DNA from: Halobacteriales archaeon QH_10_70_21
GTDB lineage: Archaea; Halobacteriota; Halobacteria; Halobacteriales; Haloarculaceae
Direction: 5' to 3'
NCBI GenBank assembly: GCA_003021325.1
Contig: PXQM01000176.1
Coordinates: 1-29,030 of the forward strand
Length of the DNA stretch: 29,030 nucleotides
Shown here: piece after piece, positions 1 through 6,131 of the stretch
Numbering within the stretch: position 1 is the stretch's first letter
How the letters are laid out: each line of letters begins with the position of its first letter
Made by a program: the position numbers and the translations under genes
The notes under the pieces: generated by a model
What the model saw: the letters and a program-made list of their open reading frames with translations, nothing else
The model's database searches: none
What the model was told of the DNA's origin: nothing

Positions 1-1
1 C

Positions 2-301
2 GAGGAGGTCGGCTACATGACGTCGCCGTGGTGGAACCCCGACCTCGAGACCAACATCGGGATGGGCTTCGTGCCCGCCGAGATGATCGAGGCGGAGACG
101 GACGCCCCGCTGGACGACTCGGTGTACGACGAGGAGCTCGACCTCGAGTTCCGGGTCCACCTGCCCGACGAGTACGCCGAGGAGTCCGGCGAGCCGGTGT
201 TCGCCACCGCCGCGAAGGTGCCGTTCAAGGAGTCGGTCAACCCGAGCGCCCGCGAGCAGGCCAAGCTGAACGCCAAGAAGGAAGTCGAGTCGAGCGACTG
301 A
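2..301 (+). CDS. GcvT/DmdA-family folate-dependent transferase, C-terminal fragment
   Basis: The reading frame is open from the window edge, so only about 99 C-terminal residues are present and the start lies upstream. The visible part matches the C-terminal barrel domain of the GcvT family: a VGYMTSPWW segment, then NIGMGFVPAEM, then a PDEYAEESGEPV strand pair and a closing VPFKESVNP motif. Known members move a one-carbon group from a methylated or aminomethyl donor to tetrahydrofolate (glycine cleavage T-protein, DMSP demethylase DmdA, sarcosine and dimethylglycine enzymes). Which one this is cannot be told, because the folate-binding and catalytic part is missing. It could also be the tail of a fourth FAD-GcvT fusion. 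Its PFKESVNPSARE ending differs from the tails of the three fusions further along. The neighbouring metF gene and the later fusions suggest a role in harvesting methyl groups. Confidence 0.8.
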   Translation, partial: EEVGYMTSPWWNPDLETNIGMGFVPAEMIEAETDAPLDDSVYDEELDLEFRVHLPDEYAEESGEPVFATAAKVPFKESVNPSAREQAKLNAKKEVESSD

Positions 302-584
302 ATCCACGGTCGTCGGCGACCCTCGTGGTCCAGCGTCGGACGACCCGGAGCAGCAGCGACCCGAGCCCGACGGGCGCCGCCCTCGCCTCGTCAACGTCGT
401 GCATTCCTGCGGTTGCTTTCGAGAGGACGTAGACGCGACCCCCGACCACGAGCACGAAATCGGTATCCGGCCGCCGCCGTTCGGCGGAATCGGACAGTCG
501 TGACTCCGTGTCGCCGGCGGGGGAGCCGCGGCCGCGGAACGACCGGCGACCGGTAGGACCACAGAAGCGGCCTCCCGGCTCGCG
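302..584. other. intergenic region without a convincing gene
   Basis: These 283 bases separate the stop of the GcvT-family fragment from the stop of the next gene, which runs on the opposite strand, so this is a convergent gap. Open frames on either strand exist but are short, rich in Arg/Ser/Pro and resemble out-of-frame readings of GC-rich DNA. No clear T-rich terminator, tRNA or repeat was seen. Confidence 0.5.
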
Positions 585-1055
585 TCAGGCGTGGAGTATC
601 TTCTCCTCGAGCGCCCGGAGCGTACTCGACTCGAGACTGCTGTCCCACGTGACCTCGACGTCCAGGTCCAGCGACGCACAGACGTCGGTGATCTCCTCGA
701 GGACGTCGACGAACCGGCCGGACTCACCGAACTCCTCCTCGTCGCGGAGGAACCGCCGGGCCGTCAGCTCCTCGAGTTTGAACGGCCCCTCGCCGCCGCC
801 GCCGACCTTCACCACGACGGTGGTCGTCCGGTCGTCGACCCGCTCTGCGAGCACCGAGATCACCAGCCAGGAGTCCTCGTGGGCGGCGGCCCGCTCGTAG
901 GAGACGTGCGTGAACCCCTCGCCCTCGTACCGGTGGATGTTGCGGACGCCCCGCCGGTTGAGCGAGGTGCGGCTCTCGTTCGCCTTCGACCCGACGAACC
1001 GCTCGGCGAAGCGCTCCGCGTTCTCGCCACTGAGGGTCAGGGCGGCTGCCTCCAT
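585..1055 (-). CDS. uncharacterised acidic protein, 156 aa
   Basis: I do not recognise the family. The protein is soluble, with no membrane segment or signal peptide and no cysteine cluster. It alternates strand-like stretches (SWLVISVLAERVDDRTTTVVVKVGGG, about residues 62-87) with an acidic helical second half (EEFGESGRFVDVLEEITDVCASL), and ends in a predicted helix. The strong acidic bias and clean haloarchaeal codon use support a real gene. The start is favoured because an AT-rich box at 1076-1087 lies about 27 bases upstream, the usual spacing for a leaderless haloarchaeal transcript. It may be a small sensor or dimerisation domain protein, but nothing specific supports that. Confidence 0.7.
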   Translation of the reverse strand: MEAAALTLSGENAERFAERFVGSKANESRTSLNRRGVRNIHRYEGEGFTHVSYERAAAHEDSWLVISVLAERVDDRTTTVVVKVGGGGEGPFKLEELTARRFLRDEEEFGESGRFVDVLEEITDVCASLDLDVEVTWDSSLESSTLRALEEKILHA

Positions 1056-1075
1056 CGTCCGACCGTTTTGCGCCT

Positions 1076-1087
1076 GAAATTAATAAC
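1076..1087 (-). promoter_or_regulatory. TATA-like box for the 156-aa protein
   Basis: An isolated AT-rich stretch (GTTATTAATTTC read on the minus strand) in otherwise GC-rich DNA, centred about 27 bases before the start codon at 1055. This spacing predicts transcription starting at or beside the start codon. Confidence 0.5.
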
Positions 1088-1196
1088 GCTGCTGCCCGTC
1101 GTTGCCGACGACCCCCTGGCGCCGCCGGCTCCGGCGCGGCCGGCCCGTCCCGGTCGGACGACCCACCCGGACGGAGCCCCCGACGAGCCACCGGGA

Positions 1197-1592
1197 CTAG
1201 CCGGTGAGCGTCACGGGGCGGTCGGCCGAGAGCACGACGTCCTGGGTGGTACTCCCGAGGATGACCGTCTGGACGCCGGACCGCTTCCGTCCACCCATCA
1301 CGATTTCGTGGCTGTCGAGCTCCGACGCGGTCCGGACGACCTGCTCGGCGACGCCGCCGCGCTCCGTCCTGCGGTCGGCCTCGATGCCGCTGGCGGCGAG
1401 GTGTTCGACAGCCGCGACGGCCGCGTCGGCGTCGGCGAAGGTCTCGTCGGACGCCTCGCCCCGCCTGGTTGGCGGAACGACGCGGAGGACGGCCGCCTCG
1501 ATGTCCTCCCCGGCGCCGAGACCCGCCACGTACGCCGCCTGGTTTCGCGCACGGTTCTCGTCGTCGTCGACCGGAAGTAGCACCCCATACAT
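1197..1592 (-). CDS. UspA-family universal stress protein
   Basis: 131-residue single-domain protein of the usual UspA size. The N-terminus has the beta-strand plus acidic loop of the family (GVLLPVDDDENR, residues 3-14), followed by a central helix pair and the closing block HEIVMGGRKRSGVQTVILGSTTQDVV. In ATP-binding members that block carries a G-x2-G-x9-G-S/T signature. Here the second glycine position is lysine (GGRK), so nucleotide binding may be altered. The C-terminal strand PVTLTG corresponds to the common PVLVV edge strand. Haloarchaea carry many such proteins and their roles are mostly unknown. It is divergent from the membrane protein gene starting at 1793. Confidence 0.85.
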   Translation of the reverse strand: MYGVLLPVDDDENRARNQAAYVAGLGAGEDIEAAVLRVVPPTRRGEASDETFADADAAVAAVEHLAASGIEADRRTERGGVAEQVVRTASELDSHEIVMGGRKRSGVQTVILGSTTQDVVLSADRPVTLTG

Positions 1593-1734
1593 CAGTTCGT
1601 GCTATGCACCGGAGCGACATACGCTGGCTCCCGATTCCCGGAACGTGGGAGCGACCCACGGCGCGGTGACGGCCTCGTACGATTGCTGGAGTCCTTTGTC
1701 GGGCATCGCCGACCCGCCACCGGCGATGACCGGT

Positions 1735-1752
1735 GAATCGTTGCACCGATTC
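1735..1752. promoter_or_regulatory. inverted repeat in divergent intergenic region
   Basis: GAATCG-TTGCAC-CGATTC is a perfect 6-6-6 inverted repeat lying 41-58 bases before the membrane protein start at 1793, between two divergent genes. The position suits an operator or activator site, but arms of this length can occur by chance. Confidence 0.3.
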
Positions 1753-1792
1753 GTATCAACCGTTTTCCGTCTGCGTTCAGACTGGGTTCACG

Positions 1793-2791
1793 ATGCCGGA
1801 GGACGGACAGGACGTCGGCCCGCTCGCCGACTCGTGGCTCCTCGACCGCCGCCCGACCGCGTGGCTGCTCCTGAGCGGCAACCGGCTCGTGGTCAGCGCC
1901 GGACTGCTCGCGCTGGCCGGCGTGCTCTTCTGGGGCGTCGTCCTCGCCGGCCTGGCGCCGCTCACCGAGCGGACGCCCGTCCTGTTCATCATCTTCGCGC
2001 TCATCGGGGGGAACTTCACGCTCATCACCATCGTCGTCTCGATCAGCCAGTTCATCCTCGCGAGGCACCTGCAGTCGCCGGGGGAGATACGCGAACAGCT
2101 CGAGGAGATAATCGGCTACCGACGGGCGGTCGGGGAGGTCACGCGCCAGAACGTGCTGCCGGTCACGCCGAAGGGGTTCGTGCTGCTGCTGTTCCGCAGT
2201 ATCGAGCGCGACAGCGAACGGCTCCGGGCGGCCGACTGGGGCGACGCGGACGGGGAGCTGCAGGCGGAGGTCGAGGGGACCGTCACGGAGCTCGACGCCC
2301 ACGCCGGCCACGTCATCGACCTCCTCGATGGCCGCGAGGGGAGCGTCCGGAACGCCCTGTTCGCGACGCTGAACGCCAACTACTCGCTGTTCTTCTACGA
2401 CGCCTACCGGCTGCGGACCGACCACGGAGAGGACCTCCCGGCGGAGGTGGTCGACGCCCTCTCGCGGCTCGAGCAGCACGTCGAGCAGGTCGACATCGCC
2501 AGGCGGTACTTCAAAAGCGTCTTCATCCAGTCGGAGCTCTCGGCGCTGACGCGGCTGCTGCTCTACGCTGGGTCACCGATACAGGTCGTGCTGGTGGCGC
2601 TGATGCTGGTGTACACCGCTCCACCGGACACGTTCGCCCTCGACCCCGTGCTTCCGGTCCTCGTTCCGCTGCTGGTGACGCTCGGGTTCGCTCCCTTCGC
2701 CTTCCTGACGGCGTACATCCTCAGGCTGTCGACGGTCGTCCATCGCTCCACCGTCATGTACCCGTTCACGGGCGAGCAGTCGGAGTCCTGA
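1793..2791 (+). CDS. uncharacterised membrane protein with four predicted helices
   Basis: 332 residues from the ATG at 1793. An earlier in-frame ATG at 1733 would add 20 residues unlike a haloarchaeal N-terminus (MNRCTDSYQPFSVCVQ), so the later start is preferred. Two hydrophobic helices lie at about residues 32-54 and 62-90, and two more at about 254-275 and 286-315. A soluble region of about 160 residues sits between the pairs. It is helical and acidic, with a conserved-looking PKGFVLLLFR segment and an ANYSLFFYDAYRLR segment. The 2+2 layout with a large loop suggests a sensor, channel-like or scaffold protein, but I do not recognise the family. It stands alone between a divergent Usp gene and the convergent metF gene. 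Confidence 0.75.
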   Translation: MPEDGQDVGPLADSWLLDRRPTAWLLLSGNRLVVSAGLLALAGVLFWGVVLAGLAPLTERTPVLFIIFALIGGNFTLITIVVSISQFILARHLQSPGEIREQLEEIIGYRRAVGEVTRQNVLPVTPKGFVLLLFRSIERDSERLRAADWGDADGELQAEVEGTVTELDAHAGHVIDLLDGREGSVRNALFATLNANYSLFFYDAYRLRTDHGEDLPAEVVDALSRLEQHVEQVDIARRYFKSVFIQSELSALTRLLLYAGSPIQVVLVALMLVYTAPPDTFALDPVLPVLVPLLVTLGFAPFAFLTAYILRLSTVVHRSTVMYPFTGEQSES

Positions 2792-2836
2792 CGGGTCGCC
2801 CGGTCGCTGCTCGCGGCTACAGCCGGGAGCGGTCGT

Positions 2837-3694
2837 TCACTCGAGCCGGCCGTGTCGCCACTCCTCGGTGTCGGGCGTCTGGTTGAACGTGTAGATGTGG
2901 ACGCCGCGGATGTCGTAGTGGTCGTCGCCGACGTACGGCGCGAGTCCGTCGATGAGGTCGTCGGGTTTGTAGATGCCCCGGGACCCGACGAGCTGCTTGA
3001 CGAACCCCAGGACGCCGGTCGTCTTCCGGAGGAACTTGATGGAGTCGCCGACGCCGACCTTCTGTGATATCTGCAGCAGCCGCTGGTAGTTCATGACGCC
3101 GGGGATGCCGACCTCGACGGGAAGGTCGAAGCCGTCCTCGCGGAGGTCCTCTATCCACCCGATGACCGCGTCGGGGTCGTAGCAGAGCTGGGTGACGATG
3201 TAGGTCGCGTACGGCTCCTTTCGTTCCATCGCCTCGGCCAGCGTCTCGTCGTCGAGGAAGTCGTGGCCCTCCGGATAGCCCGTGATGCCGACCTCCTCGA
3301 AGGAGTGGCCCAGCTCGTCGAGCGCCACCAGGAGGTCGTGGGCGGACTCGAACTCCCCGGCGGGCTCCTCGCGGTCGCCGCCCGGCACGAAGATGTCGGT
3401 GACGCCAGCGTCCGTGAGCCGCCGTGCGATGTCGTCCAGCTGTTCGCGGTCCTCGACGTAGCGGGCGGCGATGTGCGGCGAAATATCGTACCCGAGCTCG
3501 GCGGCCTGCTCGGTCCGCTCGACGGTCGTCTCGATTCCGAGCTGCGGCGACGTCGTGACCGCGATGGTCGCGTCCTCCGGCAGGTGCTCGATTTCCTCGT
3601 CGAAGCTCTCGAACGGCATCAGCTCGAACCGGGCGTCGGTGAGAAGCGCCTCGACCCCCGCCTGCCGTCCGGTGGCTCGGCTTTTCAGTGACAT
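2837..3694 (-). CDS. metF: methylenetetrahydrofolate reductase (MetF family)
   Basis: 285 residues, close to the usual MetF length of about 290. The family reduces 5,10-methylene-THF to 5-methyl-THF with a flavin, or runs in reverse when methyl-THF is the input. Recognisable pieces are the barrel strands ATIAVTTSP and ITDIFVPGGDREEP, the GITGYPEGHDF segment (bacterial MetF GYPExH), the YIVTQLCYDPDAV strand (bacterial consensus TQFFFD) and the C-terminal GVHIYTFNQTP motif that closes the barrel. The start has a GGAGG ribosome site (3701-3705) six bases upstream. Next to GcvT-family and FAD-GcvT genes, a catabolic direction that oxidises methyl-THF from a DmdA-like step is plausible; methionine supply is the alternative. 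The electron partner is not evident from sequence. Confidence 0.9.
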   Translation of the reverse strand: MSLKSRATGRQAGVEALLTDARFELMPFESFDEEIEHLPEDATIAVTTSPQLGIETTVERTEQAAELGYDISPHIAARYVEDREQLDDIARRLTDAGVTDIFVPGGDREEPAGEFESAHDLLVALDELGHSFEEVGITGYPEGHDFLDDETLAEAMERKEPYATYIVTQLCYDPDAVIGWIEDLREDGFDLPVEVGIPGVMNYQRLLQISQKVGVGDSIKFLRKTTGVLGFVKQLVGSRGIYKPDDLIDGLAPYVGDDHYDIRGVHIYTFNQTPDTEEWRHGRLE

Positions 3695-3700
3695 CGTTGT

Positions 3701-3756
3701 CCTCCGTAGGTGGCTCAGCCACTTCGGTCTGTGGGTTCCCCAGCCAAGGTGTTTAA
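3701..3756 (-). promoter_or_regulatory. metF leader: TATA-like box, palindrome and ribosome site
   Basis: Read on the minus strand, a TTAAA box at 3752-3756 lies about 60 bases before the start, so the mRNA should have a leader of roughly 34 bases. The leader contains the perfect palindrome GTGGCT-G-AGCCAC at 3710-3722, followed after four bases by the GGAGG site at 3701-3705. The palindrome could be a protein-binding site near the transcription start or a small hairpin beside the ribosome site. Confidence 0.45.
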
Positions 3757-3772
3757 CTAACGGCCGCGGTGG

Positions 3773-4780
3773 TCACCTGCGGTCGGTCGAATCGGCGACC
3801 GTCGAACACTGCCGGACGCGGGAGACGGCCTCCTCGCGGGTGACCTCCCGGCCGGGGTGGTCGGAGATGCGGCCCAACACGAGGTCGAGCAGGTTGAGCT
3901 GCCGCAGCAGGCTGCGGACGCGCTCCTGCTCGAGCCCGAGCCGCCGTTCGACCCCGCGGACCGTCGTCGACTCGACGACCGCGTCCACGAGGTCCGGAAT
4001 CTCGACGTCGTCGGGCAGTCCGAGGCCGTCGGCGACGAGCTGTTCGTCGGGAATCCGGTCCAGCGGGTCGTCGTTCTCCGGCGCCTCGGCCGCGGCGTCC
4101 TGGCCCCCGGCGTCGGTCGCCGTCTCCGTCTCGTGCTCCTCGCCCCCGACGGTCTCGTAGGCGGTCGGGTCGTGGACGTCGGCGTCTATCATGTACCGCC
4201 GCACCGTCTCCGCGGAGACGTCCATCGATATCTCGTCGCGCATCTCCGAGAAGGTCTCACAGGAGTCGTAGAGCGCCCGGAGGTAGTCGACGTCCTCGTA
4301 CGGCGGGACCGAATCGTCGCGGACGGCCTCGGGACCGTCGGGCTCCGGGTGGGCCACCGCCGGCCGCTTCGCCGGCCCATCGTCGCGCGCTATCTCGTCG
4401 GCGTCCGCCGCCCGGTCGGCGTTCCCGCCGCCGCCGGCAGGGTCGATGACGAGCTCGACGCCGACGAGCAGCGTGCCGTCCTCGACGCTGGCGGTCCGTT
4501 CGGTCGTCCTGATGGCCGCCTCCGCGTCCAGCTCGGGCGGGACGACCGGCGGCGGCGAGAACTCGACCTGGAGGCCGTCCTCGTCGGTGAGCGCTGCGGC
4601 CTCCGGCTCGAGCGCCGGGCCTGACGCCGAACACGGCAGGGCCGGTACGTCCATCGTGACGCGCAGGGTCCCGCCGTCCGCCCCGTCGGCGGTCGCCTCG
4701 ACGTTCCGGACCGACCGGCCGTGTGACTCGTGCTCGTCGATGAGACGCGAGAGGACGTCGAACGAGGTCTGCAGTTCCAT
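3773..4780 (-). CDS. cmi4-like putative transcription regulator with two HTH-like segments
   Basis: 335 residues. From memory the sequence resembles haloarchaeal proteins annotated as conditioned medium-induced protein 4, whose function is not established; that name is a recollection, not a search result. Residues 1-115 look like a strand-rich domain (LRVTMDVPALPC, GTLLVGVELVIDP). An acidic linker follows. Residues about 158-205 form a helix-turn-helix-like block (YLRALYDSCETFSEMRDEI, then SAETVRRYMIDADVHDP), and residues about 262-303 form a second (LVDAVVESTTVRGVERRLGLEQERVRSLLRQL). Two such segments suggest DNA binding. metF lies 78 bases downstream on the same strand with its own promoter signals. 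The palindrome upstream of this gene could be an autoregulatory site. Whether it controls the surrounding one-carbon genes is inference. Confidence 0.65.
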   Translation of the reverse strand: MELQTSFDVLSRLIDEHESHGRSVRNVEATADGADGGTLRVTMDVPALPCSASGPALEPEAAALTDEDGLQVEFSPPPVVPPELDAEAAIRTTERTASVEDGTLLVGVELVIDPAGGGGNADRAADADEIARDDGPAKRPAVAHPEPDGPEAVRDDSVPPYEDVDYLRALYDSCETFSEMRDEISMDVSAETVRRYMIDADVHDPTAYETVGGEEHETETATDAGGQDAAAEAPENDDPLDRIPDEQLVADGLGLPDDVEIPDLVDAVVESTTVRGVERRLGLEQERVRSLLRQLNLLDLVLGRISDHPGREVTREEAVSRVRQCSTVADSTDRR

Positions 4781-4793
4781 GGTGTTGATAATC

Positions 4794-4812
4794 TATGACA
4801 CGTTGTGTCATA
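4794..4812. promoter_or_regulatory. perfect 19-bp palindrome, probable operator
   Basis: TATGACAC-GTT-GTGTCATA has perfect 8-base arms around a 3-base spacer, centred 23 bases before the regulator start at 4780. A TTTAA box at 4839-4843 would put transcription start near 4814, so the palindrome would cover roughly +2 to +20, a classic position for a repressor site. It is AT-richer than the surroundings, which makes a chance occurrence less likely. Confidence 0.65.
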
Positions 4813-4988
4813 ACGATGGATGCGGAATACTGAACCCATTTAAGTAGAGGTGTCTTCGCGGCCAAAATTGTTGCATTCGAAAAGCGCTCACACAAGATGT
4901 GGGTTGGGGTACACGTCGGGGGAAGCGAGCGAGAGGTGGCCACCTGGTGGTCGGGTGGGGCCCGTCCGGCTCGGCTCGACTCCGTCGG

Positions 4989-5930
4989 TCAGCCCCGCGT
5001 TGCGACGCCCGCGACCCGTTCGCCCTCGACGACGGCGCCACCCCGGACCAGCGAGTACGGGACGCCCGCCTCGGGGGCGGTGACCGTCTGGAGCCGTTCG
5101 AAGGACCGCGGGCAGTGGACCGTCCCGAGCGTCTCGCCCGCCTCGACGTGCTCTCCGACCGACACGTCGGCCCGGGGTTCGAACAGCCCGGAGGCCTCCG
5201 TGATGACGTCCCGCGCGTCGTCCCGGAGCACCGTCTGCTCCGGCGTCCCGGTCGGGGCCGTCTCGAGGAGGTTCAGCTCCCGGAGAACGTTCTCGACGCC
5301 GTCGACGCCCGTCTCGACCGCGTCCCGGCTCACGGCCCGGCTGTTCGCGAGCTCGACGGTCAGCGCCGGGACGCCGGCGCGCTCGGCGGCCGCCCGGAGC
5401 GTGCCGCTCGTCCCGTCGTCGACCGAGTCGACGAGCAGGTGGTCGGTCCCGAACGCGGTCGCGAGCGTCCGCGCGCTCGATTCCTCGGTGATTCGGACGT
5501 GCTCGAGCATGTCCGGCGTCCCGGTGTGCAGGTCGACGACCGCGTCGGCGCCGTCGACGAGCCCCCACAGGCGGGCCGCCAGCCGCTCGACGAAGCTCCC
5601 GTCGTCGTCGCCCGGCCAGACGCGGTTCAGGTTCGGGTTCCGGGCGTCGAACGCCACCGGACTGATATACGAGCGGTCGTCGAACGCGAGCGGGTTCGCG
5701 ACCGGCACGACGACGACGGTGCCGGCGAGAGCGGCGTCCGTCAGCCGGCCGTGGAGCCGCCGGAGCGCCGCCGGCCCGTTGAGTTCGATGCCGTGCTGTG
5801 TCGCCTGGACGTAGACGGCCGGGCCGCTGCCACCGGCGTAGCGGTGGACGGTCACGCTGACGGACGCCCCCGAGGGCCGACGACCGATGCTGCGCTCGGT
5901 CGCCGCGTGCGTGACTGGCTCGTACTCCAT
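4989..5930 (-). CDS. succinylglutamate desuccinylase/aspartoacylase-family zinc hydrolase
   Basis: 313 residues from the ATG at 5930; the frame stays open much further upstream but only as an antisense reading of the next gene. The M14-like zinc site is visible: His46 and Glu49 in TQHGIELNGPAAL, and His135 in VVDLHTGTPD. The NPNLNRVWPGD segment (98-108) supplies the asparagine/arginine substrate-binding motif of the family. The C-terminal third has the beta-rich cap (VSVGEHVEAGETLGTVHCP). Members remove acyl groups from N-acyl amino acids or N-acyl diamines, including N-acetyl-diaminobutyrate in ectoine breakdown. The substrate here is not decidable. It is divergent from the first FAD-GcvT gene, sharing a 201-base promoter region, which suggests joint control and possibly release of an amine substrate. 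Confidence 0.85.
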   Translation of the reverse strand: MEYEPVTHAATERSIGRRPSGASVSVTVHRYAGGSGPAVYVQATQHGIELNGPAALRRLHGRLTDAALAGTVVVVPVANPLAFDDRSYISPVAFDARNPNLNRVWPGDDDGSFVERLAARLWGLVDGADAVVDLHTGTPDMLEHVRITEESSARTLATAFGTDHLLVDSVDDGTSGTLRAAAERAGVPALTVELANSRAVSRDAVETGVDGVENVLRELNLLETAPTGTPEQTVLRDDARDVITEASGLFEPRADVSVGEHVEAGETLGTVHCPRSFERLQTVTAPEAGVPYSLVRGGAVVEGERVAGVATRG

Positions 5931-6093
5931 GTTCGGACCCAGCGCTCCGCAGGGGAAAACATCCGGGTATCGGGAGGCCGGTCGGCGCCCCGGCGCAACC
6001 ACTTCCTGACGGGGAGCTGTCTGGTTACAAATCGCCGGCGGGCGACCCCGGCCCGCGAGCGAACTCCCGGCAGGTTGGTCCGCCATGCGACAG

Positions 6094-6101
6094 GTATATC
6101 C
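6094..6101 (+). promoter_or_regulatory. TATA-like box for the first FAD-GcvT gene
   Basis: GTATATCC-type AT-rich box about 35 bases before the ATG at 6132, predicting a leader of about 10 bases. It lies in the 201-base divergent region shared with the aspartoacylase-family gene. Confidence 0.4.
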
Positions 6102-6131
6102 GCGCGCCACGGCGACTCTTAAAGAGAATTC

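Noticed and set aside
237..455. 72-residue minus-strand frame in the first gap (MLVVGGRVYVLSKATAG...)
   Set aside because: The start looks protein-like but the frame overlaps the end of the GcvT-family gene and becomes Arg/Ser/Trp-rich; no promoter or ribosome site supports it.
4934..4945. 12-bp palindrome AGGTGGCCACCT downstream of the aspartoacylase-family gene
   Set aside because: It lacks a spacer and a following T-run on the minus strand, so neither operator nor terminator function is supported; such GC-rich palindromes are expected here by chance.
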